From Paenibacillus sp. FSL R5-0912 (GTDB lineage: Bacteria > Bacillota > Bacilli > Paenibacillales > Paenibacillaceae), in contig NZ_CP009282.1 in the NCBI RefSeq assembly GCF_000758605.1, positions 496,001-560,000 on the forward strand: a DNA stretch of 64,000 nucleotides, read 5' to 3'. How positions within the stretch are numbered: the stretch's first letter is position 1; each line of letters starts with the position of its first letter. The notes beneath the pieces are model-generated. The model worked only from the letters and a program-made list of their open reading frames with translations, made no database searches and was not told the DNA's origin. Below are positions 1 through 7,357 of this stretch, piece by piece. The position numbers and the translations under genes were made by a program.

Positions 1-2
1 GA

Positions 3-887
3 GATCTGCTTAAGGAATACCGTGGCCGTGCGGCCGTGAAGGAGCTGAATCTGAATATCAGACAAGGGGAAATCTATGGATTCCTCGGTCCGAACGGCGC
101 CGGCAAAACAACAACGATCCGTATGCTGCTGGGTCTGATTAAGCCGACCTCCGGCAGTATCGAAATTTTTGGCCGGGAGCTGCGCCGTAACAAACTGCAA
201 ATCCTGCGCAAAGTAGGCTCTCTGGTGGAGTCCCCTTCCTATTACGGGCATCTGAGTGCCCTGGATAACCTGGAGGCAATCCGCCGGATTCTGGATGTGC
301 CGAAGGCGCGCATTGCCGAGGTGCTGGATATTGTCTCGCTTACCGGGGAAGAGAAACGGCCGGTCAAAGGTTACTCGCTGGGTATGAAGCAGCGTCTCGG
401 GATTGCCGCTGCCCTGCTTGGCAGCCCGGAGCTGCTGATTCTGGATGAGCCGACTAACGGATTGGACCCGTCAGGGATTCAGGAAATCCGCTCCCTGATT
501 AAGCGGATGCCGGAGGAACAGGGGATCACGGTCCTGGTATCCAGCCATCTGCTTAGCGAAATCGAGCAGATGGCCGGAACCGTTGGTATTATCCGTGAGG
601 GGCAGATGGTCTATCAGGATACGATTGCCCATCTGCAGGAGCAGGCGGCAGGCAATCTAAGCCTGGCGGTATCGGAGCCGGAAGCTGCGCTGGTGACTGC
701 ACTGCGGCGCGGGTGCGGCGGTGAGCTGCAGGAAGGAAGGCTGATCCTGCCCCGGATGAGTGATGCCAGAGTATCGCTACTGGTCAAAGAGCTGGTCGAG
801 GATGGCCATGCGGTCTACAGAGTGGAAGAGCACAGACAATCGCTGGAGGAATTCTTCCTGCAGGTGGTTGGGGGAGGGCAATCATGA
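3..887 (+). CDS. ABC transporter ATP-binding protein, BcrA/LanF type (5' partial)
   Basis: ATPase subunit of an ABC-2 exporter of the kind that gives bacitracin or lantibiotic self-protection, or responds to cell-wall peptides. The sequence shows Walker A GPNGAGKTT, signature YSLGMKQRL, Walker B LLILDEP and a switch histidine in SSHL, in the normal order. The frame is open to the left edge and reads DLLKEYRGRAAVKELNL before the GTG at 36. This is the usual BcrA N-terminus, so the true start lies outside the window and GTG 36 is not the start. Its stop overlaps the next ATG in an ATGA, so it is translationally coupled to two permease genes. The substrate cannot be told from the sequence. A two-component system often precedes such operons and may lie upstream. 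Confidence 0.93.
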   Translation, partial: DLLKEYRGRAAVKELNLNIRQGEIYGFLGPNGAGKTTTIRMLLGLIKPTSGSIEIFGRELRRNKLQILRKVGSLVESPSYYGHLSALDNLEAIRRILDVPKARIAEVLDIVSLTGEEKRPVKGYSLGMKQRLGIAAALLGSPELLILDEPTNGLDPSGIQEIRSLIKRMPEEQGITVLVSSHLLSEIEQMAGTVGIIREGQMVYQDTIAHLQEQAAGNLSLAVSEPEAALVTALRRGCGGELQEGRLILPRMSDARVSLLVKELVEDGHAVYRVEEHRQSLEEFFLQVVGGGQS

Positions 888-1600
888 TGTGGCGTGCGTT
901 GTCAGCGGACTGGCTCAAAATCCGCGGCAAAGGCTTATGGTTCCTGGTGTTCCTCGGACCGGTCGGCCTGATTGCCATGCAGGGATTGAATTTCGGGCTC
1001 CGCTATGATTATCTGCGGGAACAATACCAGGCGGATTTGTGGGGAGGCCTGCTTCGCAATGTGTCCGATTTCGTGCCCGTAGCCCTGTATCTCGGCGGGA
1101 CACTGGTCTGCTCGCTGATTGCAAATATCGAGCATCAGACGAGTTCGTGGAAGCAACTGCTGGCGTTGCCTGTCTCGCGCACGGCTGTGTTCATGTCCAA
1201 GCTGCTGATCTGCCTGATGCTACTTGTGGTGTCATGTCTCCTGCTGTCGGCAGGAACTGTCTTCCTGGGTCTGCTGCTCGGATTCGGTACACAGCCCATT
1301 CCTTATGCCGATGTCCTGCGGATAGGATTTGCTTCTTACGCAGCGGCTCTGCCTGTCATTGTGCTGCAGCTGTGGCTGTCCTTGTCCAGCCGTAACCAGA
1401 CGCTTCCCGTATCTCTGGGTATGACATTGTCACTGCTCAGCCTGTTCTCGTTATTCCTCTCCGAGTGGATTCCTCTCTCCTGGCCTACCCTGGCCTGGAG
1501 TGCCCAGCGCCCCTGGTTGTTCAGCGGAGCGGGTCTGCTCCTTGGAGTCATAGTGCTGCTGCCGGGAGCCCTGCATTTCGCCCGAAAGGATGTGGCCTGA
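884..1600 (+). CDS. ABC-2 type permease subunit (LanE/LanG-like)
   Basis: Integral membrane subunit of 238 residues with about six hydrophobic segments and no ATPase motifs. The N-terminus MMWRALSADWLKIRGKG is typical of the lantibiotic-immunity permease family, where a short amphipathic lead (ADWLKIRG) precedes TM1. It starts in an ATGA overlap with the ATPase gene and ends 2 nt before the third gene, so all three form one operon. The following gene has a similar N-terminus (MSAERLKMSGSW) and layout, so the two permeases are probably paralogues forming a heterodimer, as in LanFEG. Confidence 0.88.
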   Translation: MMWRALSADWLKIRGKGLWFLVFLGPVGLIAMQGLNFGLRYDYLREQYQADLWGGLLRNVSDFVPVALYLGGTLVCSLIANIEHQTSSWKQLLALPVSRTAVFMSKLLICLMLLVVSCLLLSAGTVFLGLLLGFGTQPIPYADVLRIGFASYAAALPVIVLQLWLSLSSRNQTLPVSLGMTLSLLSLFSLFLSEWIPLSWPTLAWSAQRPWLFSGAGLLLGVIVLLPGALHFARKDVA

Positions 1601-1602
1601 AG

Positions 1603-2340
1603 ATGAGACCATTCTTGCGAATTATGTCTGCGGAGCGGCTGAAGATGTCGGGGTCCTGGGTCTGGCTGCTGGTGCTGATCAGCCCGCTGATCGCCTTGGC
1701 CGTAGGGGCTGTCGCAGACCGGCAACCGGACGGGGTATTCACCTGGCAGGTGTTGCTCAGTGCCATGTCGGTTATTCACGCCATGTTATTCCTTCCGGTG
1801 CTCTCGGGCATCTTCGCGGCTCTGATCTGCCGGGGTGAGCATAGTGACGGCGGCTGGAAGCTGCTGCTTGCCTTGCCGGTTAGACGGACCTCGGTATACC
1901 TGGCCAAATATACAATGGTTATGGCGCTCCTGGCTGCTGTGCAGCTGTTGTTTCTTGCAGCTCTGCTAGGGATGGGATTGTACCGCGGTGCAGAAGGAGC
2001 GATTCCCTGGGAGCTGCTGCTGACCAGCCTGTTAGGCGGCTGGTTCGCCTGCCTGCCGTTGGCTGCGCTGCAGCTGGCCGTATCCCAGGGCTGGAGCAGC
2101 TTTGGCGCTCCTCTTGCGCTAAATGTATGCTTCACCATCCCCAATATCCTGATCGCGAACTCAGCAACATACGGGCCGTATTATCCATGGGTGCAGCCAA
2201 TGCTTGCCATGTCGCCATTCGGGGAGGACCGGTTCGGCGCGTTCAACCTGCCAGTGGAGAGTCTTATGATTGTAGTGTCCGGCAGCCTGGCGTTATTCCT
2301 GGGAGCGGGGTTGTTCTTCTTTTGGCGTAAAGCGGTATAA
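1603..2340 (+). CDS. ABC-2 type permease subunit, second of pair
   Basis: Membrane protein of 245 residues with about six hydrophobic segments. I place the start at the ATG at 1603, two bases after the stop of the preceding permease. A longer reading from 1465 would overlap that gene by 136 nt. The N-terminal RIMSAERLKMSGSWVW matches the ADWLKIRG lead of its partner. With the upstream ATPase it should form an exporter or immunity complex in the cytoplasmic membrane. No lantibiotic structural or modification genes are present in the window, so a role in sensing or resisting foreign peptides is as likely as self-immunity. Confidence 0.87.
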   Translation: MRPFLRIMSAERLKMSGSWVWLLVLISPLIALAVGAVADRQPDGVFTWQVLLSAMSVIHAMLFLPVLSGIFAALICRGEHSDGGWKLLLALPVRRTSVYLAKYTMVMALLAAVQLLFLAALLGMGLYRGAEGAIPWELLLTSLLGGWFACLPLAALQLAVSQGWSSFGAPLALNVCFTIPNILIANSATYGPYYPWVQPMLAMSPFGEDRFGAFNLPVESLMIVVSGSLALFLGAGLFFFWRKAV

Positions 2341-2379
2341 AGGCTGGGTTATTGCGGAGTAGGATATAAAAATTTTTTT

Positions 2380-2474
<95 letters not shown>

Positions 2475-2586
2475 AAGGCAGTCTGATGCACTTGGCTATG
2501 CTCCTGATTATGCTGATATTCCTAATTATAGTTTGCTTCGCTAATACCAGTTATGTGCTGTCTCTCCAGTTCTACATTTCTCTCCA

Positions 2587-2615
2587 TGGACATTGACCGT
2601 AGTTTTTTCTATAAT
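2587..2615 (+). promoter_or_regulatory. probable sigma-A promoter of the CzrA-type regulator gene
   Basis: TGGACA (2587-2592) and TATAAT (2610-2615) are separated by 17 bp and lie 64 bp upstream of the chosen start. A TTGACC at 2593 is too close (11 bp) to be the -35 for this -10. Confidence 0.5.
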
Positions 2616-2679
2616 TAATCGTAGAAGTAACTATTAACGGCCGGTGAAGCCGGATAAGTATATGGAGGAGGGCGAGAGC

Positions 2680-3045
2680 ATGGAGCCAGCGGCACTTGAT
2701 GAATGCGACAACACATGCAATGGTTCCGAGCTGGAACCGGAATCTATGGCATTGATCCTGCCTGACCGCGGGACTACAGACAAGATGGCGGAGATGTTCA
2801 AGGCACTCGGCGATCCGACAAGAGTACGGCTCATTTACGCCTTATCCCAACAAGAGTTATGTGTGCATGACTTGTCGTCGATCCTGGATATGGGACAGTC
2901 CGCTGTTTCCCACCAGCTCCGTTACTTGCGCAATCTGCGGATTGTGAAACGCCGCAAGGAAGGCAAGACTGTATTTTACTCGCTGAATGATGCACATGTG
3001 GAGCAGATCTTCCTGCAGACCCATGAGCATATCCGGCATGAATAG
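2680..3045 (+). CDS. czrA: ArsR/SmtB-family zinc-type repressor (CzrA-like)
   Basis: Metal-sensing winged-helix repressor of 121 residues. The start at 2680 has GGAGGAGGG seven bases upstream. An upstream in-frame GTG at 2644 lacks such a site. The recognition region reads MGQSAVSHQLRYLRNLRIV. The C-terminal helix carries DAH followed by HEHIRH, which reproduces the spacing of the alpha-5 zinc site of SmtB/CzrA (Asp, His, then His 11 residues later and His 3 further on). This predicts Zn(II)-type sensing. In Bacillus CzrA represses cadA and czcD, and here a czcD-like and a cadA-like gene follow, each with a matching palindrome at its promoter. The N-terminal tail also has two cysteines (DECDNTC), so a second metal site as in CadC is possible. 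Confidence 0.9.
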   Translation: MEPAALDECDNTCNGSELEPESMALILPDRGTTDKMAEMFKALGDPTRVRLIYALSQQELCVHDLSSILDMGQSAVSHQLRYLRNLRIVKRRKEGKTVFYSLNDAHVEQIFLQTHEHIRHE

Positions 3046-3063
3046 ATAGTCCTGAACACGAAC

Positions 3064-3116
3064 AAGGGAATGTCCCGGCAGCTGCGAATAGGCTGCCCAG
3101 GACATTCCCTTTTTGT
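3064..3116 (+). terminator. intrinsic terminator after czrA
   Basis: AAGGGAATGTCC (3064-3075) pairs perfectly with GGACATTCCCTT (3100-3111), with an inner GGCAGC/GCTGCC stem, and ends in a T run. Confidence 0.85.
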
Positions 3117-3151
3117 ATTACGGGGTGAATGAATTAACTGGTTCGAGCTAA

Positions 3152-3334
3152 AATCCTGTACGAAATACAACATTCCGCTCAGTAAAACAGCGTAAATTGA
3201 AAATTGTTGTACAAACTGCAGGATTCTTCCTCTTCCAGGCGCCTTAGCGGGAATATTCTTGTATTTCATACAACAATCATTCCCCACCCCCTGGTATCTA
3301 TGAATCCAAGTTGCAATACGTACAACAATTATGC
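3152..3334. repeat. 51-52 bp-period hairpin array, locus 1 (4 units)
   Basis: Four short inverted repeats of the form TGYA-N5-TRCA occur with their first bases at 3157, 3208, 3260 and 3312, spaced 51, 52 and 52 bp. Examples are TTGTATTTCATACAA and TTGCAATACGTACAA. The array lies between the convergent czrA and CDF genes. The same unit type recurs near 13.2 and 45.6 kb. It is noncoding. Confidence 0.75.
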
Positions 3335-3357
3335 CCTGTCCGGCAAAAGCCTCGCAA

Positions 3358-4488
3358 TTACACAGGAAGCTCCCTATGCTTCAAGGAAGAATTCTCAATC
3401 TGAAGGGTAGTGTGGTGAATGCCGAATTTGTCTTCCACAATCTTAAGCGCCTGCTGCAGCACCTGCTGGTGGTCAGTATAATCCCCGATCAGCAGATGGC
3501 CGCTGAGTGCATCCAGTCCGGAGGTAATCGTCCAGATATGCAGATCATGCACATCAATGACCCCTTCGATTCCCAGCAATGTTTCCTGCACATCACGAAT
3601 ATTCACCGTGAGCGGAGTACCTTCCATAAGAATATGAAAGGCCTGTCGGATAACTCCCCAGGCGCTGCGCAGGATGAGAAGGGCAACCAGCACACTGATG
3701 ATAGGGTCTGCGACGTACCAGGAGAACAGATTCATGATAAGGCCGGCAATCAGGGCGCCGACGGAGCCGAGGGCATCGCCCATAATATGCAGATAAGCGC
3801 TCCGGATATTGATATTGTCTTTAGCTTCGCTCTTGCGCATCAGCGACCAGGCGCTGATGAGATTGGCCAGCAGTCCGACAGCGGCAATCAGCATCATGGT
3901 TCCGCTGGCAACAGCCGGAGGCGAGAAGAAGCGCTGGTAAGCCTCCCACATAATAAATGCGGCGATAACAAACAGCGTCACCCCGTTGAACAAGGCTGCC
4001 ATAATCTCAAACCGGAAGAACCCGTAGGAGTTCTTCGATGACGGCGGCTTCGCGGCAATAATCATCGCTACCAGGCTCAGTGCCAGCGAGGCGGTATCGC
4101 TGAGCATATGCCCGGAGTCAGATAACAGGGCCAGACTGCCGGTGACAAGGCCGCCGAAGAATTCGAGAAACATAATGCCGCCGGTGATAATTAAGGCGAT
4201 CAGCAGGCCTTTTTTATTATCCGGTGCATGGGAATGAGAATGCGAGTGCGAGTGTGAGTGTGAGTGCGAATGGGAATGATCCGCAGCCTGGTGCCCATTG
4301 AGTTGGTGTCCGCCGCTCCCATGCTCACTATGCTGATGCCCGCTGTGCTGGTCTCCGCCGTTCCCGTGCTCGCCATGCTGATGTTGCTCTGATTGATCTA
4401 AGTGGGTTGAATGCCCCGAATGCCCCGCATCCTTACCATCAGGTGCCCCATTCTGCGTTGTCGTGCCGGGATTTTTAGAATGTTTCAT
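3358..4488 (-). CDS. czcD: cation diffusion facilitator, Zn/Cd/Co exporter with His-rich N-terminus
   Basis: Proton-coupled divalent metal exporter of 376 residues in the cytoplasmic membrane. It has six hydrophobic segments, the family metal sites SDSGHMLSD in TM2 and HIMGDALGS in TM5, and a C-terminal cytoplasmic domain of ferredoxin-like type ending in HHTTLQIE. The first 90 residues are extraordinarily rich in His, Gly and Ser, ending in a run of about eight His-Ser pairs. B. subtilis CzcD has a much shorter tail. The tail may buffer or deliver zinc. The gene is divergent from cadA and has a perfect operator-like palindrome just upstream, so it is probably de-repressed by metal through the CzrA-type regulator. 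Confidence 0.93.
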   Translation of the reverse strand: MKHSKNPGTTTQNGAPDGKDAGHSGHSTHLDQSEQHQHGEHGNGGDQHSGHQHSEHGSGGHQLNGHQAADHSHSHSHSHSHSHSHSHAPDNKKGLLIALIITGGIMFLEFFGGLVTGSLALLSDSGHMLSDTASLALSLVAMIIAAKPPSSKNSYGFFRFEIMAALFNGVTLFVIAAFIMWEAYQRFFSPPAVASGTMMLIAAVGLLANLISAWSLMRKSEAKDNINIRSAYLHIMGDALGSVGALIAGLIMNLFSWYVADPIISVLVALLILRSAWGVIRQAFHILMEGTPLTVNIRDVQETLLGIEGVIDVHDLHIWTITSGLDALSGHLLIGDYTDHQQVLQQALKIVEDKFGIHHTTLQIENSSLKHRELPV

Positions 4489-4506
4489 GGGTAAAACCTC
4501 TTTTCA

Positions 4507-4538
4507 ATTAACATATGAATGATTGCTCATATGTTAAT
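4507..4538. promoter_or_regulatory. CzrA-type operator at the CDF promoter
   Basis: Perfect 12-bp inverted repeat ATTAACATATGA / TCATATGTTAAT with an 8-bp spacer. On the minus strand it lies just downstream of a candidate TTGTAA-17-TAATAT promoter, in the position expected for a repressor that blocks initiation. The same half-site and spacer recur at 4772-4795. Confidence 0.8.
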
Positions 4539-4729
4539 ATTATGACGGCTGAAGGAAATTTACAAGGGTTGTAGCAAGTTTTTTTTTCATTTCAAAACTT
4601 AGTTGTCCCAAAATTCCCATTCGCTTCAATTACCTGTAAACGAAAGCAGTTCAAGCTATATAAGTTTTATTTAATAGCTATTTAACTGTTATTTTTCATG
4701 AAAAAGCCAAAAACTATGCGCGGAGTGCA

Positions 4730-4759
4730 TTGACACTGCAAGATTCAGGGGAATATAAT
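4730..4759 (+). promoter_or_regulatory. sigma-A promoter of cadA
   Basis: TTGACA (4730-4735), 18-bp spacer and TATAAT (4754-4759). Transcription would start near 4766, immediately before the operator. Confidence 0.8.
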
Positions 4760-4771
4760 ATGTGTAAGTTA

Positions 4772-4795
4772 ACATATGAACAAATACTCATATAT
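4772..4795. promoter_or_regulatory. CzrA-type operator at the cadA promoter
   Basis: ACATATGA, 8-bp spacer ACAAATAC, then TCATATAT. It matches the CDF operator in half-site and spacing and resembles known ArsR/SmtB operators such as ATATGAACAAATATTCA. It covers the start region of the cadA transcript. Confidence 0.8.
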
Positions 4796-4812
4796 AGGTT
4801 TTACTAAGGGAG

Positions 4813-7170
4813 ATGAGTCATTTGAATACGGTACAAGGTAATGTGAAGCGAAAATGGGTACTCGAGGGTTTGGACTGCGCGAATTGCGCCATGAAGATTG
4901 AGAATAAGGTCAAGAAGATCGAAGGGGTATCTTCCTGTTCCGTGAACTTTGCAATGAAGACCATGACGCTGGAGACCGCAGCTTCTGCTGCAGAAGAAGT
5001 AGCTGAACAGGCGCAGCATACTGTGACTGTACTTGAACCGCATGTGAAGCTGCGTGAAGTAACCGCTACGCGGGCGGTCAAGAAGCCGCTTCCTGCTGGC
5101 AGTCCAGGCGAGGTAAGCCGCATAGCTACTCAGGGTCATGACCATGCGGGTGGAGAGCCGCATAGTCATGACCATGCCCAAGGTGACGCACATAGTCATG
5201 CCCATGGTGACGCACACGGTCATGCCCATGCGGCTGCGGAGCATACCCATAGTCATACCGCTGCCGCTGAGCATGGTCATGACCACAGTCACGGCCACAG
5301 CCATGAGCACGGGGAAGGCGGTACGCGCAGAATCCTGCTGCGTTTGGCCGGCGGAGCTGTTCTGGCCGCTGCCGGGATGTTCCTCCCGGTCAATGGAATC
5401 GCAGAACTGTTACTCTTCCTGGCAGCGTATCTTATCGTCGGCGGTGAGGTAGTCTGGGCCGCCGCGCGGAATATTATCCGCGGTCAGGTGTTTGATGAGA
5501 ATTTCCTGATGGCGCTGGCGACCATCGGGGCCTTTGCCATCGGAGAGTACCCGGAAGGCGTTGCGGTTATGCTCTTCTATCAGGTTGGTGAGCTGTTCCA
5601 GGGGATGGCGGTGAACCGATCACGCCGTTCGATTACAGCGCTGATGGATATCCGGCCGGAATTCGCTTACTTGAAGGAAGGCAGTAATCTGCGCAAGGTC
5701 TCGCCGGAAGAGGTAGCGGTCGGGGACAGCATCGTAGTTAAGCCGGGCGAGAAGGTGCCGCTGGATGGCATCATTCTGGAAGGCAGCGCGATGATGGATA
5801 CCTCGGCACTGACCGGTGAATCCGTGCCCCGGTCTACCCAGCCGGGCAACCAGGTGCTGAGTGGCTTCATTAACCGCAACGGTGTGGTTACCATTGAGGT
5901 GACCAAGGATTTCGGCGAATCGGCGGTCTCGCAGATTCTGGAGCTGGTGCAGAATGCGACCAATAATAAAGCGAAGACAGAGAACTTCATCACGAAATTC
6001 GCCCGTGCCTATACACCGGTAGTAGTGATAACAGCCCTGCTGTTGGCGGTGGTTCCGCCGCTGGTACTCAGCGGAGCCACTTTCTCGGACTGGATCTACC
6101 GCGCACTTGTCTTTCTTGTTATTTCTTGTCCTTGTGCACTCGTCGTTTCGATTCCGCTCGGATTCTTCGGTGGCATCGGAGCCGCTTCGCGGAACGGGAT
6201 TCTGATCAAGGGCAGCAATTTCCTGGAAGCCTTAAATGATGTGAAGGTTGTCGTATTTGATAAGACGGGAACCTTGACCAAAGGGCAATTCAGCGTGACT
6301 GGGAATTATCCGGCGGAAGGATTCACCCCGCATGAATTGCTGCGGATTGCCGCTTATGCCGAGAGCCATTCCAGTCATCCGATTGCCGAATCGATCCGCT
6401 CTGCTTACGGAGATGCCATCCCTGGAGAAGCCATCACGGACTATAATGAAATTTCCGGCCACGGCATTGCTGTCACAGTCGAAGGCAAGGCGGTGCTGGC
6501 CGGGAATGCAAGGTTGATGGAACGGGAGGGAATTGCAAGCCAGATCCCGCAGCAGAGCGGTACAGTGGTTCATCTGGCTGTCGATAAGCAGTATGCCGGT
6601 TATATCGTTATTGCTGATGAGGTGAAAGAGGATGCACAGCGGGCCATCCAGGAGCTGAACGCGCTGGGAATCCGCAAGACCGTCATGCTGACCGGTGATA
6701 CTTCATCTGTAGCCGAATCCGTCGGCAGACAGCTGGGCATTCAGGAGATTCATGCGGAGCTGCTGCCCGGAGATAAGGTCGAAGCGATTGAACGATTGGA
6801 GCGGGAGAAGGGACCGAAGGAGAAGATTATTTTTGTCGGAGACGGGATTAATGATACTCCGGTGCTGGCTAGAGCGGATGTCGGGATCGCCATGGGCGGA
6901 CTTGGTTCCGATGCAGCTATTGAAGCAGCAGACATTGTAATTATGACGGATGAACCCTCGAAGATTGCCGCCGCTATCGGTATCGCGGGGCGCACGCGGA
7001 CCATTGTGTGGCAGAATATTATTTTTGCGCTGGGGGTCAAGGCCGTCTTCCTGCTGCTGGGAGCGTTCGGAATTGCTACCATGTGGGAGGCCGTATTCTC
7101 GGATGTCGGGGTAACCGTGCTTGCCGTGCTCAACAGTATGCGCGCATTGCAGCCTCCGAAATCAAGATAA
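4813..7170 (+). CDS. cadA: P1B-type heavy-metal ATPase (Zn/Cd/Pb exporter)
   Basis: ATP-driven exporter of divalent soft metals, 785 residues. In order it has an HMA domain with DCANC (Cys22 and Cys25), a His-rich linker at about residues 105-170 with many HxH and GHDH motifs, transmembrane helices, the actuator motif TGES, the membrane metal motif SCPCAL (near residue 438), the phosphorylation motif DKTGTLT (near 482), MLTGD, and the hinge GDGIND. The CPC motif plus CxxC domain places it with CadA/ZntA. The start at 4813 has AAGGGAG upstream. It is driven by its own promoter with a CzrA-type operator and is divergent from the CDF gene, so the two exporters are co-regulated. The long His-rich linker is unusual for CadA and parallels the His-rich tail of the CDF protein. 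Confidence 0.95.
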   Translation: MSHLNTVQGNVKRKWVLEGLDCANCAMKIENKVKKIEGVSSCSVNFAMKTMTLETAASAAEEVAEQAQHTVTVLEPHVKLREVTATRAVKKPLPAGSPGEVSRIATQGHDHAGGEPHSHDHAQGDAHSHAHGDAHGHAHAAAEHTHSHTAAAEHGHDHSHGHSHEHGEGGTRRILLRLAGGAVLAAAGMFLPVNGIAELLLFLAAYLIVGGEVVWAAARNIIRGQVFDENFLMALATIGAFAIGEYPEGVAVMLFYQVGELFQGMAVNRSRRSITALMDIRPEFAYLKEGSNLRKVSPEEVAVGDSIVVKPGEKVPLDGIILEGSAMMDTSALTGESVPRSTQPGNQVLSGFINRNGVVTIEVTKDFGESAVSQILELVQNATNNKAKTENFITKFARAYTPVVVITALLLAVVPPLVLSGATFSDWIYRALVFLVISCPCALVVSIPLGFFGGIGAASRNGILIKGSNFLEALNDVKVVVFDKTGTLTKGQFSVTGNYPAEGFTPHELLRIAAYAESHSSHPIAESIRSAYGDAIPGEAITDYNEISGHGIAVTVEGKAVLAGNARLMEREGIASQIPQQSGTVVHLAVDKQYAGYIVIADEVKEDAQRAIQELNALGIRKTVMLTGDTSSVAESVGRQLGIQEIHAELLPGDKVEAIERLEREKGPKEKIIFVGDGINDTPVLARADVGIAMGGLGSDAAIEAADIVIMTDEPSKIAAAIGIAGRTRTIVWQNIIFALGVKAVFLLLGAFGIATMWEAVFSDVGVTVLAVLNSMRALQPPKSR

Positions 7171-7209
7171 TACTCAGCTGCCATATTTATATATTATGAA
7201 ATAATTATG

Positions 7210-7262
7210 AAAAAATAAGTCGTCATGATCCTAGATATTGGGTCTTGAGGCTTATTTTTTAT
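7210..7262 (+). terminator. intrinsic terminator after cadA
   Basis: AAAAAATAAG (7210-7219) pairs with CTTATTTTTT (7251-7260), with an inner GATCC/GGGTC pairing. Confidence 0.7.
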
Positions 7263-7270
7263 TCAATGTA

Positions 7271-7299
7271 TAATGTTTTTTGTCTATTTATGCCGATAT
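7271..7299 (+). promoter_or_regulatory. SigD-like (motility) promoter of the chemoreceptor gene
   Basis: A perfect SigD -10 GCCGATAT (7292-7299) lies 59 bp before the start. The upstream TAATGTTT (from 7271) resembles the SigD -35 TAAAGTTT, but the spacing is about two bases longer than usual. Chemoreceptor genes in Bacillus are classic SigD targets. Confidence 0.55.
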
Positions 7300-7357
7300 A
7301 TCATAATATATTTACAGCATATGGAAGATTACAACAGGTTTTCTGGGGGGACTTTCG

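Noticed and set aside
3..2340. Lantibiotic biosynthesis cluster
   Set aside because: Only the LanFEG/BcrAB-like exporter is visible. No precursor peptide, LanB/C/M or protease gene is in the window.
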